From: Aedoeadaptatus nemausensis
Lineage (GTDB): Bacteria > Bacillota > Clostridia > Tissierellales > Peptoniphilaceae
Length of the DNA: 64,000 nucleotides
Assembly (NCBI RefSeq): GCF_903819165.1
Contig: NZ_CAIJCS010000019.1
Span: 62,001-126,000 of the forward strand
Reading direction: 5' to 3'
Under the pieces are notes generated by a model. That model had not been told where the DNA came from. It made no database searches and saw nothing but the letters and a program-made list of their open reading frames with translations. Positions 56,389 to 63,785 of the stretch are shown one piece after another (the first letter of the stretch is position 1; every line of letters starts with the position of its first letter). The translations under genes were made by a program, and so were the position numbers.

Positions 56389-56835
56389 TTATTTCACAAA
56401 AACTTGTAAATAATCTTCCAACGCTTCGATCACGATTCCTGATTTGCTCATGCCGGTTTTTGATCTTTCCGCTTCAAGGCGATCATTTAACGATGCGGGG
56501 ATCTGCACGTGGATCGACGTCATTTCCTCGTCCTCTTCCACGATCCCAAATTCCACTTCGTATTCTTCGGCATCGAGGTTTGCCTCAGCCCACATTTTCG
56601 CCTCGTCATAGGATATGGGCTTTATAGCTTCGCCTCCGCTGTAATTGCCACTCCCTAAATCGACGCTATATTTACTCATGGGGCCGCCCTCACCATAAAT
56701 AAAATACTCGCCTGTTCGCTTGCGGTAAAGTTTTTCCATGCACCAACCAAGATTATTGGTTATGTCATACTCGTAACTGCCTACATAATTTGCCGTGTCG
56801 GTATCGTAAACCTTGTTGTTTAAAATCTTTCTCAT
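56389..56835 (-). CDS. Prophage protein with C-terminal ribbon-helix-helix domain
   Basis: 148 aa. The first 100 residues form an acidic domain with aromatic and glycine-rich segments (GWCMEKLYRKRTGEYFIYGEGG), seen in proteins of mobile elements. The last 45 residues (MTSIHVQIPASLNDRLEAERSKTGMSKSGIVIEALEDYL) are a CopG/Arc-like RHH DNA-binding domain. It could be an accessory-region regulator. 43 bp after the 98-aa gene, with a hairpin (AGGGGC/GCCCCT, 56858-56873) between. Confidence 0.75.
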   Translation of the reverse strand: MRKILNNKVYDTDTANYVGSYEYDITNNLGWCMEKLYRKRTGEYFIYGEGGPMSKYSVDLGSGNYSGGEAIKPISYDEAKMWAEANLDAEEYEVEFGIVEEDEEMTSIHVQIPASLNDRLEAERSKTGMSKSGIVIEALEDYLQVFVK

Positions 56836-56878
56836 GATAACCCCCTTATAGTAGGATAGGGGCTTTCGCCCCTCCCCA

Positions 56879-57175
56879 TTATTTAAAGTAGTATTCGCCG
56901 TTGCTTTCGTCGTATTCGATCGTGCCGTTTTCCGTGAGGTAGTCGATCGCTTCGTTTACGATAAATTTTTCGTACGTTTCGTCTGCTCCAAATCCCATGA
57001 AAGTGTCATTTAAGATCTCTACATATTGGATATCGCTGTAATTGCGATAATCGGCTTGTCCAAATAGAGGGATAAATTCTAAATTTCCGTATGCTCCTTC
57101 GATGAGGTAAACTCTACCCTTTTCGCCTTGTTCGGCTTTTTCTCTGATGTCGATGGTTACGATTTTGTTAGTCAT
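56879..57175 (-). CDS. Small acidic prophage protein, operator-controlled
   Basis: 98 aa, acidic, mixed alpha/beta, no recognised motif. First gene behind the promoter at 57232-57260 and followed by the RHH gene. GGAGAAAC site before the ATG. Position next to the ncRNA-like unit, divergently transcribed, makes an anti-defence or regulatory role possible. Confidence 0.65.
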   Translation of the reverse strand: MTNKIVTIDIREKAEQGEKGRVYLIEGAYGNLEFIPLFGQADYRNYSDIQYVEILNDTFMGFGADETYEKFIVNEAIDYLTENGTIEYDESNGEYYFK

Positions 57176-57231
57176 GTTGTTTCTCCTTTTTTATATCTTA
57201 GGGGTGATCCCCTTTCCTTTAGCTTAATTAT

Positions 57232-57260
57232 ATTATAGCCTTGAGTTTGTACAAAGTCAA
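57232..57260 (-). promoter_or_regulatory. Second prophage promoter with the same operator
   Basis: Minus strand TTGACT, 17-nt spacer, TATAAT. TTGAGTTTGTACAAAGTCAA (57241-57260) differs from the operator at 56366 by one base. Confidence 0.75.
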
Positions 57261-57280
57261 GTACTATTTTTAAATTTATT

Positions 57281-57309
57281 TTGACTTTTTTTAAACTGCG
57301 GTATATACT
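57281..57309 (+). promoter_or_regulatory. Promoter of the CRISPR-repeat-like ncRNA
   Basis: Plus strand TTGACT (57281-57286), 17-nt spacer, TATACT (57304-57309), divergent from the promoter at 57232. Confidence 0.7.
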
Positions 57310-57320
57310 CAAATCATAAT

Positions 57321-57428
57321 CAGGACAAAGCCCTGCGGATTGAAATATATTTGTTTAGAGCAATGCTCATACTCGGGGAGATGCCTCCCCGTGGATTGAA
57401 ATATGTTTGCTTAGAAAAACAAACATAC
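57321..57428 (+). repeat. Two imperfect 56-bp units (hairpin plus GGATTGAAATAT tail)
   Basis: GGATTGAAATAT starts at 57337 and 57393. A 23-base tail is shared with two transitions. The stems differ in sequence but both pair. Unit 2 has an extra stem ATGTTTG/CAAACAT (57403-57426). Confidence 0.75.
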
Positions 57429-57431
57429 AGA

Positions 57432-57457
57432 AAAAGGGGTCGAATTCGACCCCTTTT
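57432..57457 (+). terminator. Terminator of the ncRNA unit
   Basis: Perfect palindrome AAAAGGGGTCGAA/TTCGACCCCTTTT, 26 bp, then CTGTTG and a T-run. Confidence 0.85.
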
Positions 57458-57497
57458 CTGTTGCCCGTTTTTAAATCCTACATTATAATAAAGGCAA

Positions 57498-57543
57498 GTG
57501 ATCGCATTTTATAGTCATGTTGGATGAAACACAAGGCGATCAC
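57498..57543. repeat. Inverted repeat GTGATCGC ... GCGATCAC
   Basis: Eight-base arms (57498-57505 and 57536-57543) separated by 30 bp, in the 120-bp gap between the ncRNA terminator and the holin terminator. No gene is supported here; purpose unknown. Confidence 0.45.
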
Positions 57544-57593
57544 GATCTCGGCGTCGGGCTTCCTTTCCCGGCGCCTTTCCTTTGCACAAAAAA

Positions 57594-57629
57594 AGCCTTG
57601 CTAAGGACACTTATGTCTCTAGCAAGGCT
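57594..57629. terminator. Terminator of the prophage late genes
   Basis: Stem AGCCTTGCTA/TAGCAAGGCT, with T-runs on both strands (TTTTTTT on the minus strand), just after the holin stop. Confidence 0.88.
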
Positions 57630-57635
57630 AATTTT

Positions 57636-57911
57636 TTACTTATTCCTATTGCGCAAATACGCTTCTTTTTCCTGCGGACTAATAAGATCCTTATCTCCCA
57701 CTCTCGAGCCGCTCTCGTATAGCCCTACCGCCGACAAGCCGATGACTACACCTGTGATGATATTTGCTGGGGAGATGCCCGCCATGGCTACATAAATCAC
57801 CGCTCCGACTAAAATCGCCACGATAGGGCTATACTTCGCCGGTAAACCTGCAATTTTAAAGGCCTGTACGATACCTAAGACCGCTGTTGTCATTACAATT
57901 GCATTTTCCAT
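57636..57911 (-). CDS. Phage holin
   Basis: 91 aa with two TM helices (about 2-22 and 30-60) and a charged C-terminal tail; it is followed by a terminator and overlaps the endolysin gene by 56 bp. AAGGAGG before the ATG. Position next to the amidase and topology support a holin that permeabilises the membrane for lysis. Confidence 0.85.
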   Translation of the reverse strand: MENAIVMTTAVLGIVQAFKIAGLPAKYSPIVAILVGAVIYVAMAGISPANIITGVVIGLSAVGLYESGSRVGDKDLISPQEKEAYLRNRNK

Positions 57912-58710
57912 TTTTTGCCTCCTTAGCCTTGATAGCTCTTACTAACATCGCCGCTACTTCCGCACGTGTCGCTATTGCGCCCGGTCGTGTGCCGTCGGTA
58001 ATGCCTAATTCTTTCGCTTCTTCCCATTCCTTTTCCGCCCACTCGGGGAGGTGATCCGGATCCATTTTTTGTGTCATAAGATACTCCTTCCGCGCCTTAT
58101 CCTGCGCCGCTAAATCTTCCACATCGGTTACTTTTGCCTCGGGTGCCTTCGAGGGCTTGACCGCCTCGCCAAATGTAGAGGACTTGGAGAGGTCGATCGG
58201 CCACTCGATCGGCGCTTTAATCTGCTCTTTAAACTCCCACCATTGCGCCCAGTTGTTGGCGCGGAAGTTGTGGGGACAATCTTTACGGCTCACATCATAA
58301 TGCCGGCACACATTGGATGCCGGCACGTTAAATTTACGCATTAAATTTTTTGTTAACTCCAGGACGTTTTTATAGGTCTTTTTGAGGTCGGCATCGGCGT
58401 TAACGCACATCTCGATGTTGAGTGAGTTGTTATTGGTGCAACCATTGAGATACCGCCCTTTGCCTTGATTGTCGCCTACCGACCAAGCCACCCGACTGTC
58501 CCCGATGACTTGGATAATCTGTTTATCGTCCACGTAGTATTGCGCCGAGCCGTACCGTGTCGCCCCTTGCAAATAGCGGTAATGCGCCATCGCATTAGCT
58601 CCCACGCTGTAATTGCCCGTATAGTGGATGACGATAAACTTAATCTCGCTCGCCTTGCGATATCGTCCGATCTGCCGCTTATTGGTTATCGGCTTATAGA
58701 TAAACTCCAT
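57856..58710 (-). CDS. Phage endolysin: N-acetylmuramoyl-L-alanine amidase with SLH-like C-terminus
   Basis: I start at the ATG at 58710 (MEFIYKPIT), 6 nt after AAGGAG. Amidase_2/PGRP-type domain (about 15-165) with zinc-ligand candidates in FIVIHYTGN and CRHYDVSRKDCPHNF. After a linker, a single SLH-like motif (about 225-265; PEWAEKEWEEAKELGITDGT ... TRAEVAAMLVRAI) and a short CNCND end. Host surface proteins use SLH domains to bind wall polymer, so the phage may use the same target. Confidence 0.92.
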   Translation of the reverse strand: MEFIYKPITNKRQIGRYRKASEIKFIVIHYTGNYSVGANAMAHYRYLQGATRYGSAQYYVDDKQIIQVIGDSRVAWSVGDNQGKGRYLNGCTNNNSLNIEMCVNADADLKKTYKNVLELTKNLMRKFNVPASNVCRHYDVSRKDCPHNFRANNWAQWWEFKEQIKAPIEWPIDLSKSSTFGEAVKPSKAPEAKVTDVEDLAAQDKARKEYLMTQKMDPDHLPEWAEKEWEEAKELGITDGTRPGAIATRAEVAAMLVRAIKAKEAKNGKCNCNDNSGLRYRTGL

Positions 58711-58712
58711 AT

Positions 58713-59003
58713 CTACTCCTTTTTTGTCCTTGCTGTGCAAAAGGTATCGATCCTGATCACGTCATCCTCCACGCGATTGATGCGCTCGTCGTGGGTCTCG
58801 AGTACCTTGTGGATATCGTCGCGGTCTTTTTGACTGTCTTGGATATCTCGACGTAAATCTTGTATCGTGTCCTCCAAACTTTTTAGCGTCGCTTTTGTAC
58901 CGCTCATGACGCGTGTAAAAGGCGTCACGATCAATTTTGCAAAGCTAAAAATCGCTATAAATGCTGTCGCCCATTTGGCGATAGCGTCGATATCTAATTG
59001 CAT
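58713..59003 (-). CDS. XhlA-like small membrane/coiled-coil phage protein
   Basis: 96 aa: one TM helix near the N-terminus (about 9-30) and a long coiled coil (about 40-90; LKSLEDTIQDLRRDIQDSQKDRDDIHKVLETHDERI). Similar plan to lysis-associated XhlA-like proteins. Directly upstream of the endolysin. Confidence 0.65.
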   Translation of the reverse strand: MQLDIDAIAKWATAFIAIFSFAKLIVTPFTRVMSGTKATLKSLEDTIQDLRRDIQDSQKDRDDIHKVLETHDERINRVEDDVIRIDTFCTARTKKE

Positions 59004-59015
59004 AGATCACTCCTT

Positions 59016-59417
59016 TTATATAATGTATACTAAAAACTCTTTTATCACATATTGACCCGTCGTCCGATCAGTAATTGTCGCATATAAGCTAACTCTTTTT
59101 ACCCCAGAACTATGAGGGCTTACATGCCCTTGTTTGTCCAAATAGTATGGATTTGACGATTTGTAAGTTACGTTTACGTTATATCCCTCGATGGATGAAG
59201 GTAATGTTTTAAAATCACTGTGAACATTATATATTTCATTCAATCTTTCCCCACCATGCCAGATTCCTCGGCCATCCTGTATTCGTAAATCTTTCGCCGC
59301 CGCTTTCAACCGCTCTTTGATTATCGCCTCACGTGACCACAACACCACCTCACCCGATAGAATTGTATTAATCTCATTTCCAGTGACTTTAGCGCTTTTT
59401 ATTTCTTTTGTAATCAT
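59016..59417 (-). CDS. Phage protein of unknown function in tail/lysis region
   Basis: 133 aa. The N-terminal EIKSAKVTGNEINTILSGEVVLW opening recalls small phage structural proteins; the second half is a predicted beta-rich Ig-like segment. Three bases after the fibre gene's stop. No family assigned. Confidence 0.65.
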   Translation of the reverse strand: MITKEIKSAKVTGNEINTILSGEVVLWSREAIIKERLKAAAKDLRIQDGRGIWHGGERLNEIYNVHSDFKTLPSSIEGYNVNVTYKSSNPYYLDKQGHVSPHSSGVKRVSLYATITDRTTGQYVIKEFLVYII

Positions 59418-59420
59418 AAT

Positions 59421-60563
59421 TTACGCCTTTATAAAATAGATTTTATTCGGATCATTTTTTTGATCTGTCGGCAACTTGTCGTATTCCGCCTGCGTTAAAA
59501 TAATTTGTTCTTTTACGTTATTTAATTTTTTGAGCAAAGCATCAGTTAAGTCGTTGGTCGATAGCCCTTTACCGCTAACCGCATCGACTTTCTTCCCGAG
59601 GCTTTTTTTATTTTCCCGCGTTCGCTTATCAAAGTCGCCGATCCAATCCTCCACATCACGCGTGGACGATATCTCCGACCATTCCGTCGCCGAGCCGTAT
59701 CCTTTTGTCTTAGATCGGGATACATCCTTTCCGCTAACGGAACTTAGCTTATCGTTCCACGTTGATTTTTCCGTGTCGGTTACCGTGCGGTGGTTTGAGT
59801 CGCTCGTCATATCTGCTAGACTCGTTTTTAAATCGGCGGTTTTTGCATAAGGCGATAAATCGGGGATGTCCTTTTTTTTAGCGTAAGGAGACAAATCCAC
59901 GTTCACCATGTTGGCCATTTCTTGCTTTTGTGATTGGGTAAGATCGCTATATCTTAGTGGCTCGCCCTTAACGCCCGGCGGCCCCGGAGGCCCCGGTGGC
60001 CCTTGCTTGCCGGGGATCCCATCTTCGCCTTGGATTCCTTGCAATCCACGAGGCCCCGGATCACCGGTATCGCCCTGTTCGCCTTGCGGACCCATGGCTC
60101 GCTTGCCCGTGTCCTCGCCGTCGATTACCCACGTGCCTGCGTCGGAGATCGTCATCTTCGGAGGATCGCCTTTTTCTCCCGGTTCTCCTTGATCGCCTTT
60201 CTCTCCTTTGACCCTCCCGACATTGGTCCATGTCGTATCGCTCCACACGTAGAGATCGCCGGCTATCATATACGCATCGCCCGCCTTGCCCACTTTGGGT
60301 AGGTCGGAGGTGCTGTTTTTTGTGCCTTTAATGGCGAGAGCGGCGCCGGTTTCGCCCTTCTCGCCTTTTTCCCCGGTGTCGCCTTTTTCGCCGCGGTTAA
60401 AGTAGGGGAGTTCCATGTACAAGTGTTTCCCGTCGCCCACTTTCATGAGCCCCGTATCACCTTCCACGGCGAGTTCCCCCGCATATAAAATGAGTTGCGA
60501 CGCCTCCCACTCCGCCTTAGAGCGGTACTGGAAGGCAAATCGCCCAAGCGTAACCCTTTTCAT
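59421..60563 (-). CDS. Phage tail fibre-like protein with collagen-like repeats
   Basis: 380 aa. The N-terminal 55 residues (WEASQLILYAGELAVEGDTG.. VGDGKHLY) match the start of phage hyaluronidase/fibre-type proteins. Gly-X-Y triplets occur at about 58-72, 122-137 and 163-207 (GPPGPPGPPGV). A further helical segment and a C-terminal peptide ending in ILTQAEYDKLPTDQKNDPNKIYFI follow; that ending is common in phage baseplate/fibre proteins. Likely a trimeric host-contact fibre. Confidence 0.85.
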   Translation of the reverse strand: MKRVTLGRFAFQYRSKAEWEASQLILYAGELAVEGDTGLMKVGDGKHLYMELPYFNRGEKGDTGEKGEKGETGAALAIKGTKNSTSDLPKVGKAGDAYMIAGDLYVWSDTTWTNVGRVKGEKGDQGEPGEKGDPPKMTISDAGTWVIDGEDTGKRAMGPQGEQGDTGDPGPRGLQGIQGEDGIPGKQGPPGPPGPPGVKGEPLRYSDLTQSQKQEMANMVNVDLSPYAKKKDIPDLSPYAKTADLKTSLADMTSDSNHRTVTDTEKSTWNDKLSSVSGKDVSRSKTKGYGSATEWSEISSTRDVEDWIGDFDKRTRENKKSLGKKVDAVSGKGLSTNDLTDALLKKLNNVKEQIILTQAEYDKLPTDQKNDPNKIYFIKA

Positions 60564-60566
60564 GGG

Positions 60567-60716
60567 CTACGCCTCTTGCTTGTCGAGTTCTAAGCGTTTT
60601 CTAACCGCATCACGCATCCCGAAACACGTGGGCACGTCCTCGATTGTCTTTTCGCCACGCTTGATCGCATTCGCCCAGATCTTAACTACCATAGAGTTTT
60701 CATCGAGTTTAAACAT
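60567..60716 (-). CDS. Small XkdX/CD1375-like phage protein
   Basis: 49 aa: starts MFKLDENSMVVKIWANAIKR and continues with GEKTIEDVP. Such peptides are common between fibre and tail genes of Firmicute phages. The start overlaps the next gene's stop by one base. Confidence 0.75.
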   Translation of the reverse strand: MFKLDENSMVVKIWANAIKRGEKTIEDVPTCFGMRDAVRKRLELDKQEA

Positions 60717-61015
60717 TATTTATCCCCTTTCAGTTCCGCAACTTGCATCTGTAACGTTCCAATCATTTCGGTCATTTCCATGGCCATGGTCGCCATCGCC
60801 TGCTTGTACTCCTCAATAATCTGCGCCTGCGTGCCGATCATTGCGGACATCTCCATGACCGTGGCCGTGGACGCCTCGCCTTGTGCCTCTACTTTCTCAT
60901 CGATGGTTTTGATCGTTTTGATAACGTCTCCGTCTTTTACCTTCTCGTCGATAAAATCCTCGCGATCACGCTCGTTGTGGATCGCAATTAAACTACGCTG
61001 ATTGTGGATAATCAC
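60716..61015 (-). CDS. Small coiled-coil phage tail-region protein
   Basis: 99 aa, almost all helical, Met-rich second half (MEMSAMIGTQAQIIEEYKQAM). Overlaps the CXXX tail-type gene by 4 bp. Possibly a fibre-assembly or linker protein; not identified. Confidence 0.65.
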   Translation of the reverse strand: MIIHNQRSLIAIHNERDREDFIDEKVKDGDVIKTIKTIDEKVEAQGEASTATVMEMSAMIGTQAQIIEEYKQAMATMAMEMTEMIGTLQMQVAELKGDK

Positions 61016-62703
61016 TCAAATGCACCTCCTACTCCGTATACATAACTGTCTAAAATAGCCGCGCCACGCTCGACGACAATTTTAATGGATACGCCCCATT
61101 TGTCCGCCGTGCGTTTTGCATTTTTAAATTGGTAATCGAGCCCTGCCGTCGACATACTCGTAATATCTTCCCACGCAGGCGCATCGTCAAAAGCGTTGTT
61201 GCACGCGTATATTGCACCTTTTGCACCATTGGCTAATTTCCAATTTGGCACAATGAAAATTTTCCGCGCCGCCGCATCGGTAACAATCGGCTCTCTAAAC
61301 TCTGCTAAAAGGCGTGTTACCTTTCGGGTAAAACTGATCACCCGTTGAGACCGCATACCCTGAGCATCTTCTGCCACGATTCGGAGCGCATGATTGCCCG
61401 GCGTCAGTTTTAAAAACTCCTCGCCCTCGATGGTAAAAGTATAGTTTTTACCGTCTTCGATCGTCTCATAGGCTTTTTGATGCTCGCTATCCAAGTACAC
61501 CCACGCCTTGATGACGTCACCTTCTACATCGGTGATACTAAAGGTATAACTAACTTTATCCTCGATCGTGCCGATATTTTTATCTTCCCCGCTTATAATC
61601 GGCGCAAAATTCGCCCGCCGGAACGTTTGCGTTAAGGTTGCCGTTCCGTTTGAGGTGTCCTCCGCCTCCACACGTAGGACGTGGGATTTGTTGATATCTA
61701 AAGTCTTTAATTTTTCCGCATCGATGGTGATGGATAAATCGGTGTTTTTAGCTACACTTTTGCGTACGCGGATAACCTCATCGTCGAGATATTCCACGAT
61801 GTTGATGTCGTCGCCTTCGGCATCGCTCACTTGATAGGTAAAACTAAAGGCGGTATTTTTATCGCCAAGATCGCCACTTTGCACATTAAACTTCGGAGGC
61901 GTATTGATTTTGGTAAAACGGTATGTGTTAGTTTTGCTTGCGCCCTCTTTATCCGTCGCTTTGACTTCGATCATGTGCTTACCGAGGGTATATCCGGACA
62001 ATTTGACGGGATAGGTATGACGCACCCCTAGCGTGATCTTGCCGTAATCCTTGACCATCTCCCCATTGGAGTAGATTTTAACCGTTACCTCGTCGCCTGC
62101 GTCGGGATCGGTGACGATAAAAGCAATATCAAAATCTTTATAAATGGCGCCGTAATCATAACTGTTACCGCTGATGTTGGGAGCGGCGTTGTTGTTGACT
62201 TTGATCATATTACTCGTCCGGTAACTTCCCGTCGCATTGTAGCTATCTTTCGCCTGCACACGATAGCGCACAGTTTTTAAACCTTTCGGGATCGTGTCCT
62301 CGTATCGCAGGGTATTACCGGAGTAAATCCTTTTATAGCTTCCGTTGTCGTCGCTACGCTCGAGTACATAAGTACTAATGTTGTTATCCGCATCATATGC
62401 CGACCCCCAACTGATCGTGATTTTTTCCCCGCCATTTACCTCCTCGGGAACCGAAATGGACGACGGCGTTCCCGGCGATCGATTCGTCTGCGCTCCCGAT
62501 TGACAGGATTTTTCGCAGGATGATTGACAAGAAGATTCACACGTTGACTCACAAGAACCTTCGCAACTCCACTGACAATTTTGACAGGCGCCTTCACAAG
62601 ATCCACATTGTGCATATCCTTCACATAAATCTTGGCATCCTTGGCATATCCCTTGGCATACGCCCGTACAGTCCAACACCGTTTGGCAGTTATAGCAACT
62701 CAT
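61012..62703 (-). CDS. Tail-type protein with N-terminal 17-cysteine CXXX-repeat domain
   Basis: 563 aa. Residues 1-70 have cysteines at 3, 6, 12, 16, 20, 23, 27, 33, 36, 40, 43, 47, 51, 55, 59, 63 and 67, mostly one every four residues and rich in Glu, Gln, Ser and Gly. Then an Fn3 domain (about 77-170), three or more cadherin/Ig-like beta domains of about 85-95 aa (NNAAPNISG.. VTDPDAGDEV; NTPPKFNV.. VSDAEGDDI; ANFAPIISG.. ITDVEGDVI) and a distinct C-terminal domain (about 465-563). It lacks a signal peptide. Its start overlaps the radical SAM gene's stop by 4 bp. Likely a tail or fibre protein modified by that enzyme. Confidence 0.82.
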   Translation of the reverse strand: MSCYNCQTVLDCTGVCQGICQGCQDLCEGYAQCGSCEGACQNCQWSCEGSCESTCESSCQSSCEKSCQSGAQTNRSPGTPSSISVPEEVNGGEKITISWGSAYDADNNISTYVLERSDDNGSYKRIYSGNTLRYEDTIPKGLKTVRYRVQAKDSYNATGSYRTSNMIKVNNNAAPNISGNSYDYGAIYKDFDIAFIVTDPDAGDEVTVKIYSNGEMVKDYGKITLGVRHTYPVKLSGYTLGKHMIEVKATDKEGASKTNTYRFTKINTPPKFNVQSGDLGDKNTAFSFTYQVSDAEGDDINIVEYLDDEVIRVRKSVAKNTDLSITIDAEKLKTLDINKSHVLRVEAEDTSNGTATLTQTFRRANFAPIISGEDKNIGTIEDKVSYTFSITDVEGDVIKAWVYLDSEHQKAYETIEDGKNYTFTIEGEEFLKLTPGNHALRIVAEDAQGMRSQRVISFTRKVTRLLAEFREPIVTDAAARKIFIVPNWKLANGAKGAIYACNNAFDDAPAWEDITSMSTAGLDYQFKNAKRTADKWGVSIKIVVERGAAILDSYVYGVGGAFE

Positions 62704-63785
62704 TCTTTCACCATCCTTTCATTGGCTTTGGCCATCGCTTCCATCCATCGGCAGTAGGCTTCGGGGATTGTATTAAGATCGCCCGTTTTAAAATAATTAT
62801 TAATAGTACACCCACCTTTACATACATTCCGGGCTTTGCAATTATCGCATCGCCCGCTTTCCTCGCTTTTTATTTTATCCACGTGGAATTTGCTCATGAT
62901 CTCGATTCTTCGATCGTCGTCGATACCCGTATAAATATTGCCGATCTTAAAGTCGGCGCATTCGGCATTTTCCGTCATTTCTTGGCACGAGTAGACATCG
63001 CCACTTGCTCCGATGGAGCCGTAAAGCCCTGCACCTAAACCGCAGGTTCCGCATCCCGGCTCATCTCGCAAGCGATCCCGTATATCGCCACCCTGTGATC
63101 GTCCTTTCTCTACCTCGCTGAACTCCGCATAAGATCTCCCGCTCGCTTTGGCTTCGGCGATATGCTCCATAATCTTTTCCACACCGCGCTCCATAGCGTC
63201 GTAGTCCTCCGCGCTCCACTCCTCAAAGACGTTGGGGATCATAGTGACGCTTTTATAGCCCTTCTTCTCAGCAAAAAGGTAATTGTCGTACATATCCCGC
63301 ACATTTCGAGGGTCGAGAGTAGCTCTAAATGTTCCGTGTGGATAATATTTGAGGTATAGGTCAATGGGAATATCGTCAAAAGATCCTCTCCCGTCGTGCT
63401 TTGTCCGCAATAAATCCTGCGTCGGCTTATCCCCGTCGATAGATAACAAAATCTCCACGCCGTTATCTTTAAAAAAGCGGAGTTTATCCTCGTCTAGTAG
63501 CGTGCCGTTGGTGGTTATGGAAAGAGTATATTCCCCATAATTTCCTCGCACGTACTCGATGATGGGTTTGACGATATCCTCGTAGCGGAGCATAGGCTCG
63601 CCACCGAAAAAAGTAACCGACGGCGTGGCTAACTCATCGAGGGCATTTTGCGCATAAAAATCGACGGCATCTTTCGCCGTCTTAAAATCCATCTCCATAG
63701 GTTGTTGCTTTACAAAACAATACTTACACGCCAAATTGCACTTTTGCGTTACATTTAAAAAACCGCCGCAGATTTTAGGTAGCAT
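62700..63785 (-). CDS. Radical SAM/SPASM peptide-modifying enzyme in prophage tail region
   Basis: 361 aa. CxxxCxxC cluster in CNLACKYCF (about residue 16-23), the GGEP motif FFGGEPMLRYEDI (about 60), then a SPASM region with CGTCGLGAGLYG, SCQEM and CDNCKARNVCKGGC ... YCRW. This is the layout of enzymes that make thioether or related crosslinks in Cys-rich RiPP precursors. It overlaps the CXXX tail-type gene by 4 bp (ATGA) and the upstream ORF by 1 base. Strongly coupled to its probable substrate. Confidence 0.92.
   Translation of the reverse strand: MLPKICGGFLNVTQKCNLACKYCFVKQQPMEMDFKTAKDAVDFYAQNALDELATPSVTFFGGEPMLRYEDIVKPIIEYVRGNYGEYTLSITTNGTLLDEDKLRFFKDNGVEILLSIDGDKPTQDLLRTKHDGRGSFDDIPIDLYLKYYPHGTFRATLDPRNVRDMYDNYLFAEKKGYKSVTMIPNVFEEWSAEDYDAMERGVEKIMEHIAEAKASGRSYAEFSEVEKGRSQGGDIRDRLRDEPGCGTCGLGAGLYGSIGASGDVYSCQEMTENAECADFKIGNIYTGIDDDRRIEIMSKFHVDKIKSEESGRCDNCKARNVCKGGCTINNYFKTGDLNTIPEAYCRWMEAMAKANERMVKE

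Larger units (their letters stand above)
57316..57462 (+). ncRNA. Putative prophage ncRNA with two CRISPR-repeat-like units
   Basis: A promoter, two related hairpin units and a perfect terminator lie in order on the plus strand within 180 bp and contain no ORF. Each unit is a GC hairpin (CAGGAC/GCCCTG with one mismatch; CGGGGAG/CTCCCCG perfect) followed by GGATTGAAAT. The second unit's CTCCCCGTGGATTGAAAT closely matches the 3' half of type I-C CRISPR repeats. Unlike a normal array, the sequence after each repeat is also conserved. Candidates are an RNA anti-CRISPR, a degenerate mini-array or another structured phage RNA. Confidence 0.6.

Noticed and set aside
57321-57428. A regular CRISPR array
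   Set aside because: Only two degenerate repeats, 56 bp apart, with similar rather than unique sequence after each, and no cas genes nearby; treated as a CRISPR-like ncRNA instead.
57517-57795. Plus-strand 92-codon frame over the holin
   Set aside because: Antisense to the holin, no ribosome site; not supported as a toxin-like peptide.
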